Assembly: GCF_014876185.1 (NCBI RefSeq)
Contig: NZ_JADALJ010000001.1
Location: 372,001 to 436,000, forward strand
Length of the DNA stretch: 64,000 nt
DNA from: Rufibacter sp. LB8
Lineage (GTDB): Bacteria; Bacteroidota; Bacteroidia; Cytophagales; Hymenobacteraceae
Direction: 5' to 3'
Part shown: one piece after another, positions 1 to 8,911 of the stretch
How positions within the stretch are numbered: the first letter of the stretch is position 1
Layout of the letters: each line of letters opens with the position of its first letter
Made by a program: the position numbers and the translations under genes
Notes under the pieces: generated by a model
Told to the model about the DNA's origin: nothing
The model's database searches: none
What the model saw: the letters and a program-made list of their open reading frames with translations, nothing else

Positions 1-743
1 GGGAACCCGTGCCGCTGGAGGTGCCAGATGTGGCCGAACGCCTGGACCGCGAACTCCTCATCAATTCGTACCTGCACACCAGCACCTTGCTGGGCCTCAA
101 ACGCATGCAACGCTACCTGCCTGAAATCACGCAACTCCTGAAGGAAAATGACATACCCGAAGATTTTGTGTACCTGTCGCTGGCCGAGAGTTTGTTTAGC
201 CAGGTGACCTCGCCGGCGGGCGCTGCTGGGTTTTGGCAGTTAATGCCCGACACGGCCCGCGGCTACGGCCTCATAGTCAACAGCGAGGTAGATGAACGGT
301 TCCATGTGCAGAAAGCTACGTTAGCTGCCTCCCGGTATTTGAAATCGGCTAAGAAACGGTTTGGCTCCTGGACCAATGCGGCCGCCTCCTACAACCGGGG
401 CATGAACGGCCTGGACCGGGCCCTGCAGAAGCAGAAAGTAGGTTCGTTCTATGACCTCTATTTAAACGATGAAACCTCCAGGTACCTGTTCCGGATTCTG
501 GCGCTCAAGGAAGTGTTGGGTAACCCGGAAAGATATGGGTTTGTGCTGCCTGCAGAACAGGGTTACCAACCGTTGGCGGCCAGAACCGTGAACGTGACCA
601 GCACCATACCAGACCTCCCGGCGTTTGCCCTGGCGCAACATACCAATTACAAGACTTTAAGGCTGCTCAACCCCTGGATCAAAGACTACAAGTTAACCGT
701 GGCGCCGGGCAAGGAATTTGTGTTGCTGCTGCCAAAGAAATAA
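1..743 (+). CDS. Membrane-bound lytic murein transglycosylase (MltD/SLT type), 3' part
   Basis: Cleaves peptidoglycan glycan strands with formation of 1,6-anhydro ends, in the periplasm. The frame is open to the first base of the window, so the N-terminus (signal peptide and start) is missing. The visible part holds the GH23/SLT core: the catalytic glutamate sits in LAESLFSQ, followed by the family signature SPAGAAGFWQLMPDTA and by AAASYNRGMNGL. The last 60 or so residues (AARTVNVTSTIPDL... LLNPWIKD... LAPGKEF-like) look like a degenerate LysM-type or linker region. The stop is 5 bp before a palindromic repeat that separates it from the convergent kinase gene. Family assignment is secure; the exact subfamily is inferred. 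Confidence 0.9.
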   Translation, partial: EPVPLEVPDVAERLDRELLINSYLHTSTLLGLKRMQRYLPEITQLLKENDIPEDFVYLSLAESLFSQVTSPAGAAGFWQLMPDTARGYGLIVNSEVDERFHVQKATLAASRYLKSAKKRFGSWTNAAASYNRGMNGLDRALQKQKVGSFYDLYLNDETSRYLFRILALKEVLGNPERYGFVLPAEQGYQPLAARTVNVTSTIPDLPAFALAQHTNYKTLRLLNPWIKDYKLTVAPGKEFVLLLPKK

Positions 744-747
744 GAAT

Positions 748-801
748 GGCTTTTCCGTTTTCGGGCTCATTTTCAGAAATGAGCCCGAAAACGGAAAAGC
801 C
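748..801. repeat. Palindromic repeat copy 1 (convergent terminator position)
   Basis: Core CGTTTTCGGGCTCATTT / AAATGAGCCCGAAAACG. The outer stem GGCTTTTC pairs perfectly with GAAAAGCC and is specific to this copy. Lies between two convergent stop codons (743 and 801), so it probably acts as a bidirectional terminator. Confidence 0.9.
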
Positions 802-3800
802 TAAGCCTCTGCGGTATCTTGTTTGAGGTAGATTTTAAACGAAGAGCCTTCGCCTAATTTGGTGGTCACTTCCAACTCACCGCCGGCGTTGTGCACAATC
901 TTCTTGACCATGTACAGGCCAATGCCAGAGCCTTCCACGTGGTCATGGAACCGTTTGAACATGGAGAAAAGCTGCTCTTCCTGCTCGGGGTTCATGCCCA
1001 GGCCGTTGTCAGTGACAGTGAGCACGGCATAGGAACCTTCGCGGTGGCAGCTTACCTGCACCAGCGGTTGCCGCTCCCGGGAGCGGTATTTAATGGCGTT
1101 GGATAGCAGGTTGTAGATAATACTTCTTAGGTTTTTCTCTGAGAAGGAAACCTCCGGGCAGCCAGACACCTCAATCTCAAGCTGGGCATCGGCCTCACGT
1201 ACCAACGGGTCCAGGTCCAGCACTACTTCCTCCACTAATTCCTGCAAATCCACCACAGAGGTTTCGGTGCGGTTTTCGTTCTGCAGCTTGGTGATTTCAG
1301 TGAGGTTGGAAATGGTTTTTTTGAAGCGCTCCACGGCACCCTGCATCATGGCCATGATTTGCTTCACGTCTACCTGTTCAAATTCCTTCTTGGGCAATTC
1401 AATCTGGAGTTCACGCAGCAGGGCCTCTATGTTATGGATGGGTGCCTTTAAATCATGCGAAGCAGTGTACACAAAGTTGTCCAGATCCTCAATCACGCGC
1501 ATGAGGTGGGCGTTGGTTTCCTCCAGTTTCACCTGCGTGTTCTTAAGGTCTGAAAGGTCAATGAATGAGCCCAGCACGCGGTAGGGTACTTTGTATTCGT
1601 TCTGCAGAATGTAGGCGCGGTTGTAGACAAACGCATAGACGCCGTCGGCCCGGCAGATCCTGAATTCATCTACCCACTGGTCTTTGCCCATGTTAATGGC
1701 CTGGTTTATGCCTTTGGTGATGCGGATCTGGTCTTCTGGGTGTACTTTGTCTAACCAACTGCTGATGCCTTTGCCCATTTCTTGGGGGGCATAGCCCAGA
1801 ATCTGCTCCAGGCTGTCGGACCACCAGAAATGGTTGGTGATGAGGTCCCAGTCCCAGACCACGTCATTGGTAGCCATGGAAACCAGCTTGAACCGTTCCT
1901 GGCTGTTGCTCAGTTCCTGGGTGCGCTCGGTCACGCGTTTCTCCAATTGCCCGTTCAGTTTAATCAGGTTTTCCTCAGCGTACTTAAGGTCTTCATAGGC
2001 CACCAGAATCTTCTCCTCGCTTATTTTCTTATCGGTGATGTCTGCCATGGTGAGCGTGATGCTGTTGCCCATCTTGGCCGCCGATACTTCATACCAGGCC
2101 CGGTGGCCGTGAATGTCCAGGTGCTGCTCAGCATGCAGGGAGGTGCCGGAATCCAGCACGTGCACCAGCTTCTTGATCAGGCCGCTTTTCTTCAGAAATG
2201 TGGCTTCTTCCTGCAAAGGTTGGTTCACCAGTTGGGCATGAGATTTACCAATGAGCTGCTCCGCCTGCTTGTTCAGCAAAAGCCACTTAAAGTCCGTCAC
2301 GGCGTTGTCACTGCCCCGCACGGCCTGCAGCGCCATGATGTTGTTGAGTGAGCTGTTGAGCACGCCCTGTACCACGTTGCTCAGGTTTTTGAGCGTGGTC
2401 ACGTCCACAAAGCTGAGCACCACGCCGTCTTTGTTGCCGTCATGCTTGAGGTAGGGCAAAATGCGCATGAGGTAATACTTGCCGTCTATGGTTTCCAGTT
2501 CCTGCTCTACCTCCACAGACGTGTTGTTCACCAGCTGTAAGTCTTCCATGAACCGGTTGTAGCGCAGGTTGTGGGAGATGTGGTGAATGGGCCGTCCCAG
2601 GTCCAGGTCAATGATGTTGATGAGGGCCTTAATGGACGGCGTGAATTTTCTGATGACCAACTGGTGGTCCAGAAAGAGTTGGCTGATGTTGGAGCCGCGT
2701 ATGTAGTTGTCCAGGTCCTCGTTGAGTTCCTGCAGTTCTTTTATTTTAATCTGGTGCTCTGAGTTCACGGTGTGCAATTCCTCATTGAGGCTCTGCATTT
2801 CCTCGTTGGAACTCTGCAGTTCCTCATTGGAAGACATGAGCTCCTCATTAGTGGACTGCAGTTCTTCATTAGAGGTGCTCAGGTCCTGTACCATGAGGTG
2901 AAGGCTTTCGCGGGCCTCCTTCAGTTCAATTTCCATGGCGGTGAGCTGCTGGAAATACTCGGCGTCTGCTTCGGTGATTTGGTGGGCGTCACTCAGGGCT
3001 TTAAGCGCGGGGCTGGCTTTGCCGGCCTCCTGCAGCAGCACCAGAAACACCTTGGGCTGATCCTGCTCCACCGCTATGGGTTTCACGGTGAGGTGCACCA
3101 GGTGGTTTTCGCCGTCTAGCTGCATCATGACCTGGCGGGCCACGGGTTTCTGGTTTTTGAGCACCTTGCGTATGTCCACGCTCAGGGTCACGGCCAGTTC
3201 TTTGGGCACCATCTTGAGCAGGTTGAGATGCAGGCGCTTGGGAGGCAGTTTTAAGTAGCGGTTAAAGTCGCCAATGCCGTGCAGCAGCTGGAAATTCTCG
3301 TCCAGGTACAGGCCAGTTACTTTAAAATCCTCGGCCACGGCATCCATGAACTTCTCATTGTACTGCTGCAGCTGCGCGTTTTTAAGCGAGGCCGGCACGT
3401 CTTGCGCCACCAGATTGGTTTGCTTGGTGAGGCCGTAGTTGTGCTGTACGCCCTGGCTTTCTTTGTTTTTCTGGTAGAGTTTCCACTTGCGGTTTTTCTC
3501 TGCGAAGTAGTTCTTGAGTTCGCCAATGTGCTCGCTGGGGCCTAACAGCAGATAGCCGTTCAGCTTCAAGGAATACGGAAAAATAGACAAGACCTTGCGC
3601 TGCAGCTCTGGGTTGAGGTAAATGAGCATGTTGCGGCAGGTGACCAGGTCCAGGCGGCTGAACGGCGGGTCTTTCTGCAGGTCATGCTGCGCGAAGATGA
3701 CCATCTTCCGGATGTGTTCTTTGATGGTGTAGCGGTTGTTGTTTTGGTTGAAATACCGTGACAGCCGCTCCGGCGATAATTCTTTGGTAGAGGAACTGGA

Positions 3801-4901
3801 ATACGAGCCTTTAGATGCCGCCTGAATGGCCCGGTCATCAATGTCTGTGGCAAAAAGTTTCACCTGGGTCTGCTTACCTGTTCTGGCGAGGTGCTCATGG
3901 AACAGTATGGCAATGGAATAGACTTCCTCGCCGGTGCTGCAGGCCGTGACCCAGACTTTAATGATTTGGTCCTCTGGGGTTCTGTTTACCAGGTCTGGCA
4001 CCACCTCGTTCTCCAGCAAAGCAAACGCCTCCGGGTCTCTAAAAAAGCGGGTCACGCCAATCAGGAATTCCTGGCACAGCAACTTGATCTCTGCCGGGTT
4101 TTCATGGATGAAATGCAGGTAGTCTGGCAGCGTGCTGATTCTGTGCTGGTCCATGCGCTTTTTCAAGCGCCGGTAAATGGTGGCCTGTTTGTAGTTTTTG
4201 AAATTGGCTTGGGTGTGCGTGCAGATTAGGTCCAGAATTTCGTCCAGCACCTTGTCATCTTTTTCTTCCTGGCTGTTGTCAATAAGCACCTTCACCAACG
4301 GAATCTGGCGGGTAAACTCCATGATTTCATGGGGCATCTGCTCCGGCGGAAACACGTAGTCCACCACGCCGGTTTCAATGGCGCTTTTGGGCATGCCGTC
4401 AAACTTGGCCGAGGAAGGTTCCTGCACCATGACCATGCCGCCCGCCGCCTTAATTTTCTTGATGCCCTTGCTGCCGTCTGTGCCCGTGCCCGAGAGCACA
4501 ATGCCAATGGCATGGCGGCCCCGGTCTTTGGCCAGTGACTCAAAAAACACATCTATGGCGAAGTTAGGCTCCCGGTTGCGTACCTGGTTCACTAAATGCA
4601 GCCGACCGTTCTGGAGCGTGAGTTGTTTGCCGCTGGGCAGCACATATACGCAGTTGGGCTTGGTGCGCATGTTGTCTTCGGCTTCCTGCACCTGCATTTT
4701 AGTGTGCTTGGAAAGCAGTTCGGCCATCAGGCTTTTGTGGTCCGGCGACAGGTGCTGAATGATGACAAACGCGAAGCTGGAGTTGCTGGGGAAATGGTCA
4801 AACAGTTTATGGATGGCCTCTAACCCCCCGGCAGACGCACCAATGCCAATAAGGTAGTGGTCTGTTTTGAGGATGGGGGCAGCGGCGGTGGTACTCTTCA
4901 T
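801..4901 (-). CDS. CheB-CheR-PAS-histidine kinase fusion protein
   Basis: A 1366-residue signalling protein. Residues 15-200 are a CheB methylesterase domain with the catalytic triad visible (Ser23 in IGASAGG, His50 in QHLSPDH, Asp142 in GTGTDG). Residues about 220-490 are a CheR methyltransferase (ACSTGEEVYSIA, DLVTCRNMLIY). A long coiled coil of repeated SNEELQ heptads follows at about 660-740, then PAS/PAC segments, then HisKA with His1149 (ASHDLKAPIHN) and HATPase with N, G1 and G2 boxes (LLSNAIKYRS, DNGLGMN, GSGIGLYMV). CheB has no receiver domain, as usual for this fusion class, and no chemoreceptor gene is nearby, so the methylation target is unknown. The gene follows the phytochrome gene in the same direction, 206 bp downstream, which suggests a light input (inference). 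Confidence 0.93.
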   Translation of the reverse strand: MKSTTAAAPILKTDHYLIGIGASAGGLEAIHKLFDHFPSNSSFAFVIIQHLSPDHKSLMAELLSKHTKMQVQEAEDNMRTKPNCVYVLPSGKQLTLQNGRLHLVNQVRNREPNFAIDVFFESLAKDRGRHAIGIVLSGTGTDGSKGIKKIKAAGGMVMVQEPSSAKFDGMPKSAIETGVVDYVFPPEQMPHEIMEFTRQIPLVKVLIDNSQEEKDDKVLDEILDLICTHTQANFKNYKQATIYRRLKKRMDQHRISTLPDYLHFIHENPAEIKLLCQEFLIGVTRFFRDPEAFALLENEVVPDLVNRTPEDQIIKVWVTACSTGEEVYSIAILFHEHLARTGKQTQVKLFATDIDDRAIQAASKGSYSSSSTKELSPERLSRYFNQNNNRYTIKEHIRKMVIFAQHDLQKDPPFSRLDLVTCRNMLIYLNPELQRKVLSIFPYSLKLNGYLLLGPSEHIGELKNYFAEKNRKWKLYQKNKESQGVQHNYGLTKQTNLVAQDVPASLKNAQLQQYNEKFMDAVAEDFKVTGLYLDENFQLLHGIGDFNRYLKLPPKRLHLNLLKMVPKELAVTLSVDIRKVLKNQKPVARQVMMQLDGENHLVHLTVKPIAVEQDQPKVFLVLLQEAGKASPALKALSDAHQITEADAEYFQQLTAMEIELKEARESLHLMVQDLSTSNEELQSTNEELMSSNEELQSSNEEMQSLNEELHTVNSEHQIKIKELQELNEDLDNYIRGSNISQLFLDHQLVIRKFTPSIKALINIIDLDLGRPIHHISHNLRYNRFMEDLQLVNNTSVEVEQELETIDGKYYLMRILPYLKHDGNKDGVVLSFVDVTTLKNLSNVVQGVLNSSLNNIMALQAVRGSDNAVTDFKWLLLNKQAEQLIGKSHAQLVNQPLQEEATFLKKSGLIKKLVHVLDSGTSLHAEQHLDIHGHRAWYEVSAAKMGNSITLTMADITDKKISEEKILVAYEDLKYAEENLIKLNGQLEKRVTERTQELSNSQERFKLVSMATNDVVWDWDLITNHFWWSDSLEQILGYAPQEMGKGISSWLDKVHPEDQIRITKGINQAINMGKDQWVDEFRICRADGVYAFVYNRAYILQNEYKVPYRVLGSFIDLSDLKNTQVKLEETNAHLMRVIEDLDNFVYTASHDLKAPIHNIEALLRELQIELPKKEFEQVDVKQIMAMMQGAVERFKKTISNLTEITKLQNENRTETSVVDLQELVEEVVLDLDPLVREADAQLEIEVSGCPEVSFSEKNLRSIIYNLLSNAIKYRSRERQPLVQVSCHREGSYAVLTVTDNGLGMNPEQEEQLFSMFKRFHDHVEGSGIGLYMVKKIVHNAGGELEVTTKLGEGSSFKIYLKQDTAEA

Positions 4902-5019
4902 TGGTGATGTATGATTGGTGCACGGGCGTTTCTAGAGAAGAAAGCCAGCTGTAATTTAATAAAATTAAAAATGCCCATGCGGGCGAATTGGTAATTAATG
5001 CGCGCCTAGCCTGGGCAAT

Positions 5020-5063
5020 TTCCGTTTTAGGGCTCATTTTCAGAAACGAGCCCCAAAACGGAA
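5020..5063. repeat. Palindromic repeat copy 2
   Basis: Left arm CGTTTTAGGGCTC, right arm GAGCCCCAAAACG. A mixed variant intermediate between the CGGGCTC and GGGGCTC subtypes. Lies 45 bp beyond the phytochrome stop codon and upstream of the kinase gene. Confidence 0.85.
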
Positions 5064-5107
5064 GTAGGAGACTAGTCTTTTAAATATCTATTGCCCGCAG
5101 AAAAACG

Positions 5108-6664
5108 CTAGTACCGGTCTTTGATGATTTTTTCCAGCACGGCGCTCCGCAGGGCCTCGGCGGTCTCCAGTTCTTCAGCCAGCCAGGGCAGTGAGGTGTT
5201 TTTGACCGTTTCCTGGTACTGGGCGAAAGAGTTGCGCGGGTGATAATTCTTTCCGTCTGGTTCCATCTGCACCGCCTGGTTAGGGTTGCCACCCCAGTTC
5301 ACGGTCTGTAGCACCTCTGGCCTGAACCCCAGAATGAATTCGCCGTGCTCTGGATTGATGGGCAGGGCAATGAGGCCGCTGGCCACCTGCTTGAAATCTT
5401 TGGCGCGCAGGTAATTGCTGGGTAGTGTGTCTGTGCAATACGTTTTGTCGGTTTTATTTCGGCGAAGCCAGAACACCAATTCCTTTATTTCCTGCGCCGA
5501 TGGGGTCTGCCCGCTGGTCAACAGGCCGCCTTCAAACACCACTGCCGCACCAGACAGATTCAGGAGTTCTTCCATGCCCTTGCCTTTGACAAAAAGGCCT
5601 TCCATGAAGTGGGGTTTGCCATGCAGCTGTTCCAGTAACTGGGCGTACACGTGCCGGAGTTGTGACTTAAACAAAATGGCTTTTTCCCGCTCCTTGCCCG
5701 CCAGCTGCGCCGAAATAATACCCGAGAGCAGTTCCAACGCCGAGCGCATTTCATAGGTTGGGTTCAGCGGGTTTCTGTGGTGGCAGGAAATCAAACCCCA
5801 CAACTGGTTGTCAATGATCAGGGGCAGGGACATAGACGCCAGCACGCCCATGTTGCCCAGATATTCCAGGTGCACGCCGGCCACGCTGCGCAGGCTGCAG
5901 TCAGATAAATCTGTGAATTGGTTGGTGACCGGGTTAATGACCGGCAACAGCCGCACGGGCGTGTAATCTCGGTTGGGAATGAGCCGGTACGGGTTTTTGA
6001 AATACAGTTCGCGGGCCTGCTTGGGCACGTCTGAAGCCGGGAACCGAAGCCCCAGGAAAGATTCCATGTCGGGTTCTTTGGCTTCCCCTATGACAATGCC
6101 GTTCCAATGCGGGTCAAACTGGTAGGCCAGCACGCGGTCAAACCCCGAAAGTTTCTTGATTTCGGCCACGGCAATCTGCGCCAGGTCCTGGGCGTTCTCT
6201 GCCTGCTTGAGCAGCGTGGTCACGTATTTAATCTGTTGGTAATGGGCCAGAAAGTTTTGGTTGGCCGTGGCGGGTTCGCTTTTCTCCAGTTCCACCAGCA
6301 CCAGCTGGTCACGGGCATGCACCTGCGCAATGAAATGCAGAGGCGCGCCATTGATGTAAAGCGTTACGCTGAACGGAATTTTCTCCTGCCCGTTGTCACT
6401 GTTGATCTTGGCTTTCAGGTCCAGGAACAAAGCATCATCCAGGTACTGAGCCAGAGGTTGGTCTAAAAGGGCCTCCACAGTGGTTCCCAACACATCGGCG
6501 GCGTTCTCACTCACCTGTATAATGACCAGGTCCTGGCGGGAGAGGGTGAGCAAAACCCCGTGCGGCTGAATGAGGTTGACCAAATGCAAGGGAATGCTAC
6601 CACAGAAGGCAGAATCATAGTTCTTGTCTAAGGTGACGTCAATGGGCGCTTTGATGGTATCCAT
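5108..6664 (-). CDS. Bacteriophytochrome photosensory core (PAS-GAF-PHY) without kinase
   Basis: Red/far-red photoreceptor using a bilin. PAS (about 20-130) carries Cys21 in FCG, at exactly the spacing to IQPHG seen for the biliverdin-binding cysteine of bacteriophytochromes. GAF (about 150-320) holds the hallmark PASDVPKQARELY, the R-x-I motif and CHHRNPL. PHY (about 330-510) ends with the family motif PRNSFAQYQETVKNTSLPW. The protein stops at 518 residues, just after PHY, where a histidine kinase would normally begin. Output must therefore go through a partner, and the CheB-CheR-PAS-HK protein encoded next downstream is the obvious candidate (inference). No heme oxygenase gene for chromophore supply is in the window. 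Confidence 0.93.
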   Translation of the reverse strand: MDTIKAPIDVTLDKNYDSAFCGSIPLHLVNLIQPHGVLLTLSRQDLVIIQVSENAADVLGTTVEALLDQPLAQYLDDALFLDLKAKINSDNGQEKIPFSVTLYINGAPLHFIAQVHARDQLVLVELEKSEPATANQNFLAHYQQIKYVTTLLKQAENAQDLAQIAVAEIKKLSGFDRVLAYQFDPHWNGIVIGEAKEPDMESFLGLRFPASDVPKQARELYFKNPYRLIPNRDYTPVRLLPVINPVTNQFTDLSDCSLRSVAGVHLEYLGNMGVLASMSLPLIIDNQLWGLISCHHRNPLNPTYEMRSALELLSGIISAQLAGKEREKAILFKSQLRHVYAQLLEQLHGKPHFMEGLFVKGKGMEELLNLSGAAVVFEGGLLTSGQTPSAQEIKELVFWLRRNKTDKTYCTDTLPSNYLRAKDFKQVASGLIALPINPEHGEFILGFRPEVLQTVNWGGNPNQAVQMEPDGKNYHPRNSFAQYQETVKNTSLPWLAEELETAEALRSAVLEKIIKDRY

Positions 6665-7040
6665 ACAACTATAAAACTAAGCGGCGGTAACTATATAACG
6701 GCAGGTTTCAAAGGAAAGCAGGCAAGGTCTTTCTCGGTTCCCAAAGCTTTTTCTCCACCAAAGGGTTGCTGTTTCTAAAACGAAGGACTTCCTGAAAATT
6801 ATATGCCAGGCAGACCTGAGTCCAGGGCACGGCCCAGGAGAAAACTACCGTATTTACCGCAAAATTAAAATAAGGTTTTCTTGTATCTTAAAGATTTACA
6901 GCATTATCCGCTTAGTGCACAAACGGCATAAAAACAGGCACTGCCGCTTAATTGTTTTGGCTTGCCGCCTCTTTTGAAAACGGAAATTAAGCAGCTTCTC
7001 TAGGATCTGCAAGCGGGTAGAGGCAGACACCTTTAAACCA

Positions 7041-7076
7041 AAAATCCCCGCCACACAGAACGTGGACGGGGATTTT
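7041..7076 (-). terminator. Hairpin terminator of the M28 peptidase gene
   Basis: AAAATCCCCG pairs with CGGGGATTTT around a short loop with an additional CCAC/GTGG pairing. On the minus strand the stem is followed by a T-rich tail. It directly abuts palindromic repeat copy 3, so the peptidase transcript meets two hairpins in a row. Confidence 0.75.
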
Positions 7077-7116
7077 CCGTTTTCGGGCTCATTTCTGAAA
7101 ATGAGCCCGAAAACGG
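7077..7116. repeat. Palindromic repeat copy 3
   Basis: Perfect 17-bp arms CCGTTTTCGGGCTCATT / AATGAGCCCGAAAACGG around TCTGAA. Lies 24 bp after the M28 peptidase stop codon. Confidence 0.9.
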
Positions 7117-7140
7117 GAGGAATTTTGGTTCAGCTGTACC

Positions 7141-8748
7141 TTAGTCTAAACCGCCTTTTCTGGTGGGTTTTCCCTGGGCAGGCCAGGTAGATGGCTGGCC
7201 CGTTCTTGGGTTGATGGGCAAAACTATGCGCTCACGCGGGGTCTTGGTGGGGTCTTCGCTGGCCATGTAGGCTAAGATGGCGGTTAAGATGGCGTTGTTG
7301 CGCACATCATCAAACACAATCTTGTCATAGGTGTCACGGTTGGTGTGCCAGGTGTAGTTGCCATAAGACCAGCTCAATGAACTCAACGAAAACGCAGGGG
7401 CGCCTACCGCTACAAAGGAAGCATGGTCAGAACCTCCGCCGCCCGGTGTGCCCGGGAACGTGGTCTGGATGTGGCCTCTAATATCACTCGGCACTGCGCT
7501 CAGCCATCTGCCCATGTACTCATAGGCATGCAGGAAGCCCTGGCCCGAAATGTTGGTCACGCGGCCGGTGCCGTTGTCCTGGTTAAAGGCGGCCTGCAGG
7601 TTCTGCACAATCTCGGGGTGGTCTTCCACAAACGCGCGCGAACCGTTCAAGCCTTGCTCCTCAGAACCCCAGTGGCCTACCAGAATGGTGCGCTTGGGAT
7701 TTGGGTACAGTTTCTTGAGAATACGCATGGCCTCCATCATGACAATGGTACCGGTGGCGTTGTCAGTGGCCCCAGAGGCGCCGTCCCAGGAGTCAAAGTG
7801 CGCCGACAGCAGCACGTATTCATTCGGTTTCTCGGTGCCTTTGATTTCGGCAATGGTGTTGAAGGTAGGCGCGTTGGGCAGGTTCTTGGAATCGGCTTTG
7901 ATCAAGAGCTTGGGCTTTTGGCCAGACTCCGCCAGGCGGTACACCAGGCCGTAATCTTCCAGAGAGATGTCCACCGTCGGGATTTTCTTGGTATAGGCAC
8001 TGAAGATCTTGTTCACACCAAATCCGGCAGACCAGTTTGACATCACCACGCCGGCGGCACCCGCTTTCTCCAGGGCCACGGGCAGCGTGCGGGCGCTGTA
8101 ACCGTAACCGGCCATGCGCTTGCGCCAGGCCTCATTCTGGGCCGTGCGCTGGGCTTTCATTTTGTCAAAAGATTCTTTGGTCGCGAATTCCTGCCAGTTG
8201 TAGTCTGGTCGGCCGGTAGCCTGCGGCATGGAGATCATCACCAGTTTGCCTTTCACGTTGGGCAACCACTTCTGGAACGCCAGAGAATCCGTGCCTTCGG
8301 GCAGCAGAATGACCTCTGCGGTAATGCCTTTGTTGGGCGTGGCCGGGCTCCAGGCCAGTTGCATGCCTTCCAGCGATTTCACGCGCGGGTGCACCATGTC
8401 AATGTGTGACACGCCGCGTTGCCAGCCGCGCCACTCGCCCCATTTCTCATTGCGGGCGGCAATGCCCCAGCCCTGGTATTTGGCTACGGCCCAGTTGTTG
8501 GCCTGCTGCATTTCGGGGGTGCCCACCAGGCGGGGGCCAATCACGTCCACCAGCTCATGGGCCAGTTTCTCCAGTTGTGAATTCTCAGTGGCTTCTTTGA
8601 TGATGGCTTCTACCACCGGGTTTTTGGGCGGTGCCTGGTTTGGACCCTGCGCCAGCGCCACGGGACCGGAAAGCAGGGAAAGGGATAGGAACAACGCCGG
8701 AAGGCTTGCCTTGCCCCAGACGTTTTGTTTGTAGGTAGTTTGTTTCAT
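7141..8748 (-). CDS. Secreted M28-family zinc metallopeptidase (aminopeptidase / carboxypeptidase Q-like)
   Basis: A 535-residue exported peptidase. The N-terminus has a signal peptide (hydrophobic LPALFLSLSLLSG, cleavage near ALAQG). A PA-like insert lies at about 140-290. The M28 metal-binding residues are visible: the His and Asp of SAHFDSWDGASGATDNA, the Glu pair of GHWGSEEQGLNGSRAF, a later Asp in AFNQDNGTG and the terminal His of GGGSDHASF. This predicts a two-zinc exopeptidase releasing amino acids or dipeptides. It is transcribed divergently from an LD-carboxypeptidase gene. Substrate range cannot be read from the sequence. Confidence 0.93.
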   Translation of the reverse strand: MKQTTYKQNVWGKASLPALFLSLSLLSGPVALAQGPNQAPPKNPVVEAIIKEATENSQLEKLAHELVDVIGPRLVGTPEMQQANNWAVAKYQGWGIAARNEKWGEWRGWQRGVSHIDMVHPRVKSLEGMQLAWSPATPNKGITAEVILLPEGTDSLAFQKWLPNVKGKLVMISMPQATGRPDYNWQEFATKESFDKMKAQRTAQNEAWRKRMAGYGYSARTLPVALEKAGAAGVVMSNWSAGFGVNKIFSAYTKKIPTVDISLEDYGLVYRLAESGQKPKLLIKADSKNLPNAPTFNTIAEIKGTEKPNEYVLLSAHFDSWDGASGATDNATGTIVMMEAMRILKKLYPNPKRTILVGHWGSEEQGLNGSRAFVEDHPEIVQNLQAAFNQDNGTGRVTNISGQGFLHAYEYMGRWLSAVPSDIRGHIQTTFPGTPGGGGSDHASFVAVGAPAFSLSSLSWSYGNYTWHTNRDTYDKIVFDDVRNNAILTAILAYMASEDPTKTPRERIVLPINPRTGQPSTWPAQGKPTRKGGLD

Positions 8749-8793
8749 GTGGCTAATTTAGGAATAAGGCCGAAAACTGACACACGCTTGGGC

Positions 8794-8831
8794 CGTTTTC
8801 GGGCTCATTTCTGGAAATGAGGCCCAAAACG
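8794..8831. repeat. Palindromic repeat copy 4 (between divergent genes)
   Basis: CGTTTTCGGGCTCATTT / AAATGAGGCCCAAAACG, two arm mismatches. Unusual because both flanking genes start here (8748 on minus, 8912 on plus), so it cannot be a terminator of an annotated gene. Confidence 0.85.
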
Positions 8832-8911
8832 CCTTCCGTAGAAATACTGTTATTCTTCTGGCGCGTTAACTTGGGCTCAATTGGCTGCGTAGCGGCAAAG
8901 AAAAAGAACCT

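Larger units (their letters stand above)
6665..7140. other. Gene-free stretch: promoter side of phytochrome and terminator side of M28 peptidase
   Basis: 476 bp without a credible gene. The right end holds a hairpin terminator (7041-7076) and palindromic repeat copy 3. The part next to 6664 should carry the phytochrome promoter, but no clear TAnnTTTG box is visible. Confidence 0.7.
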
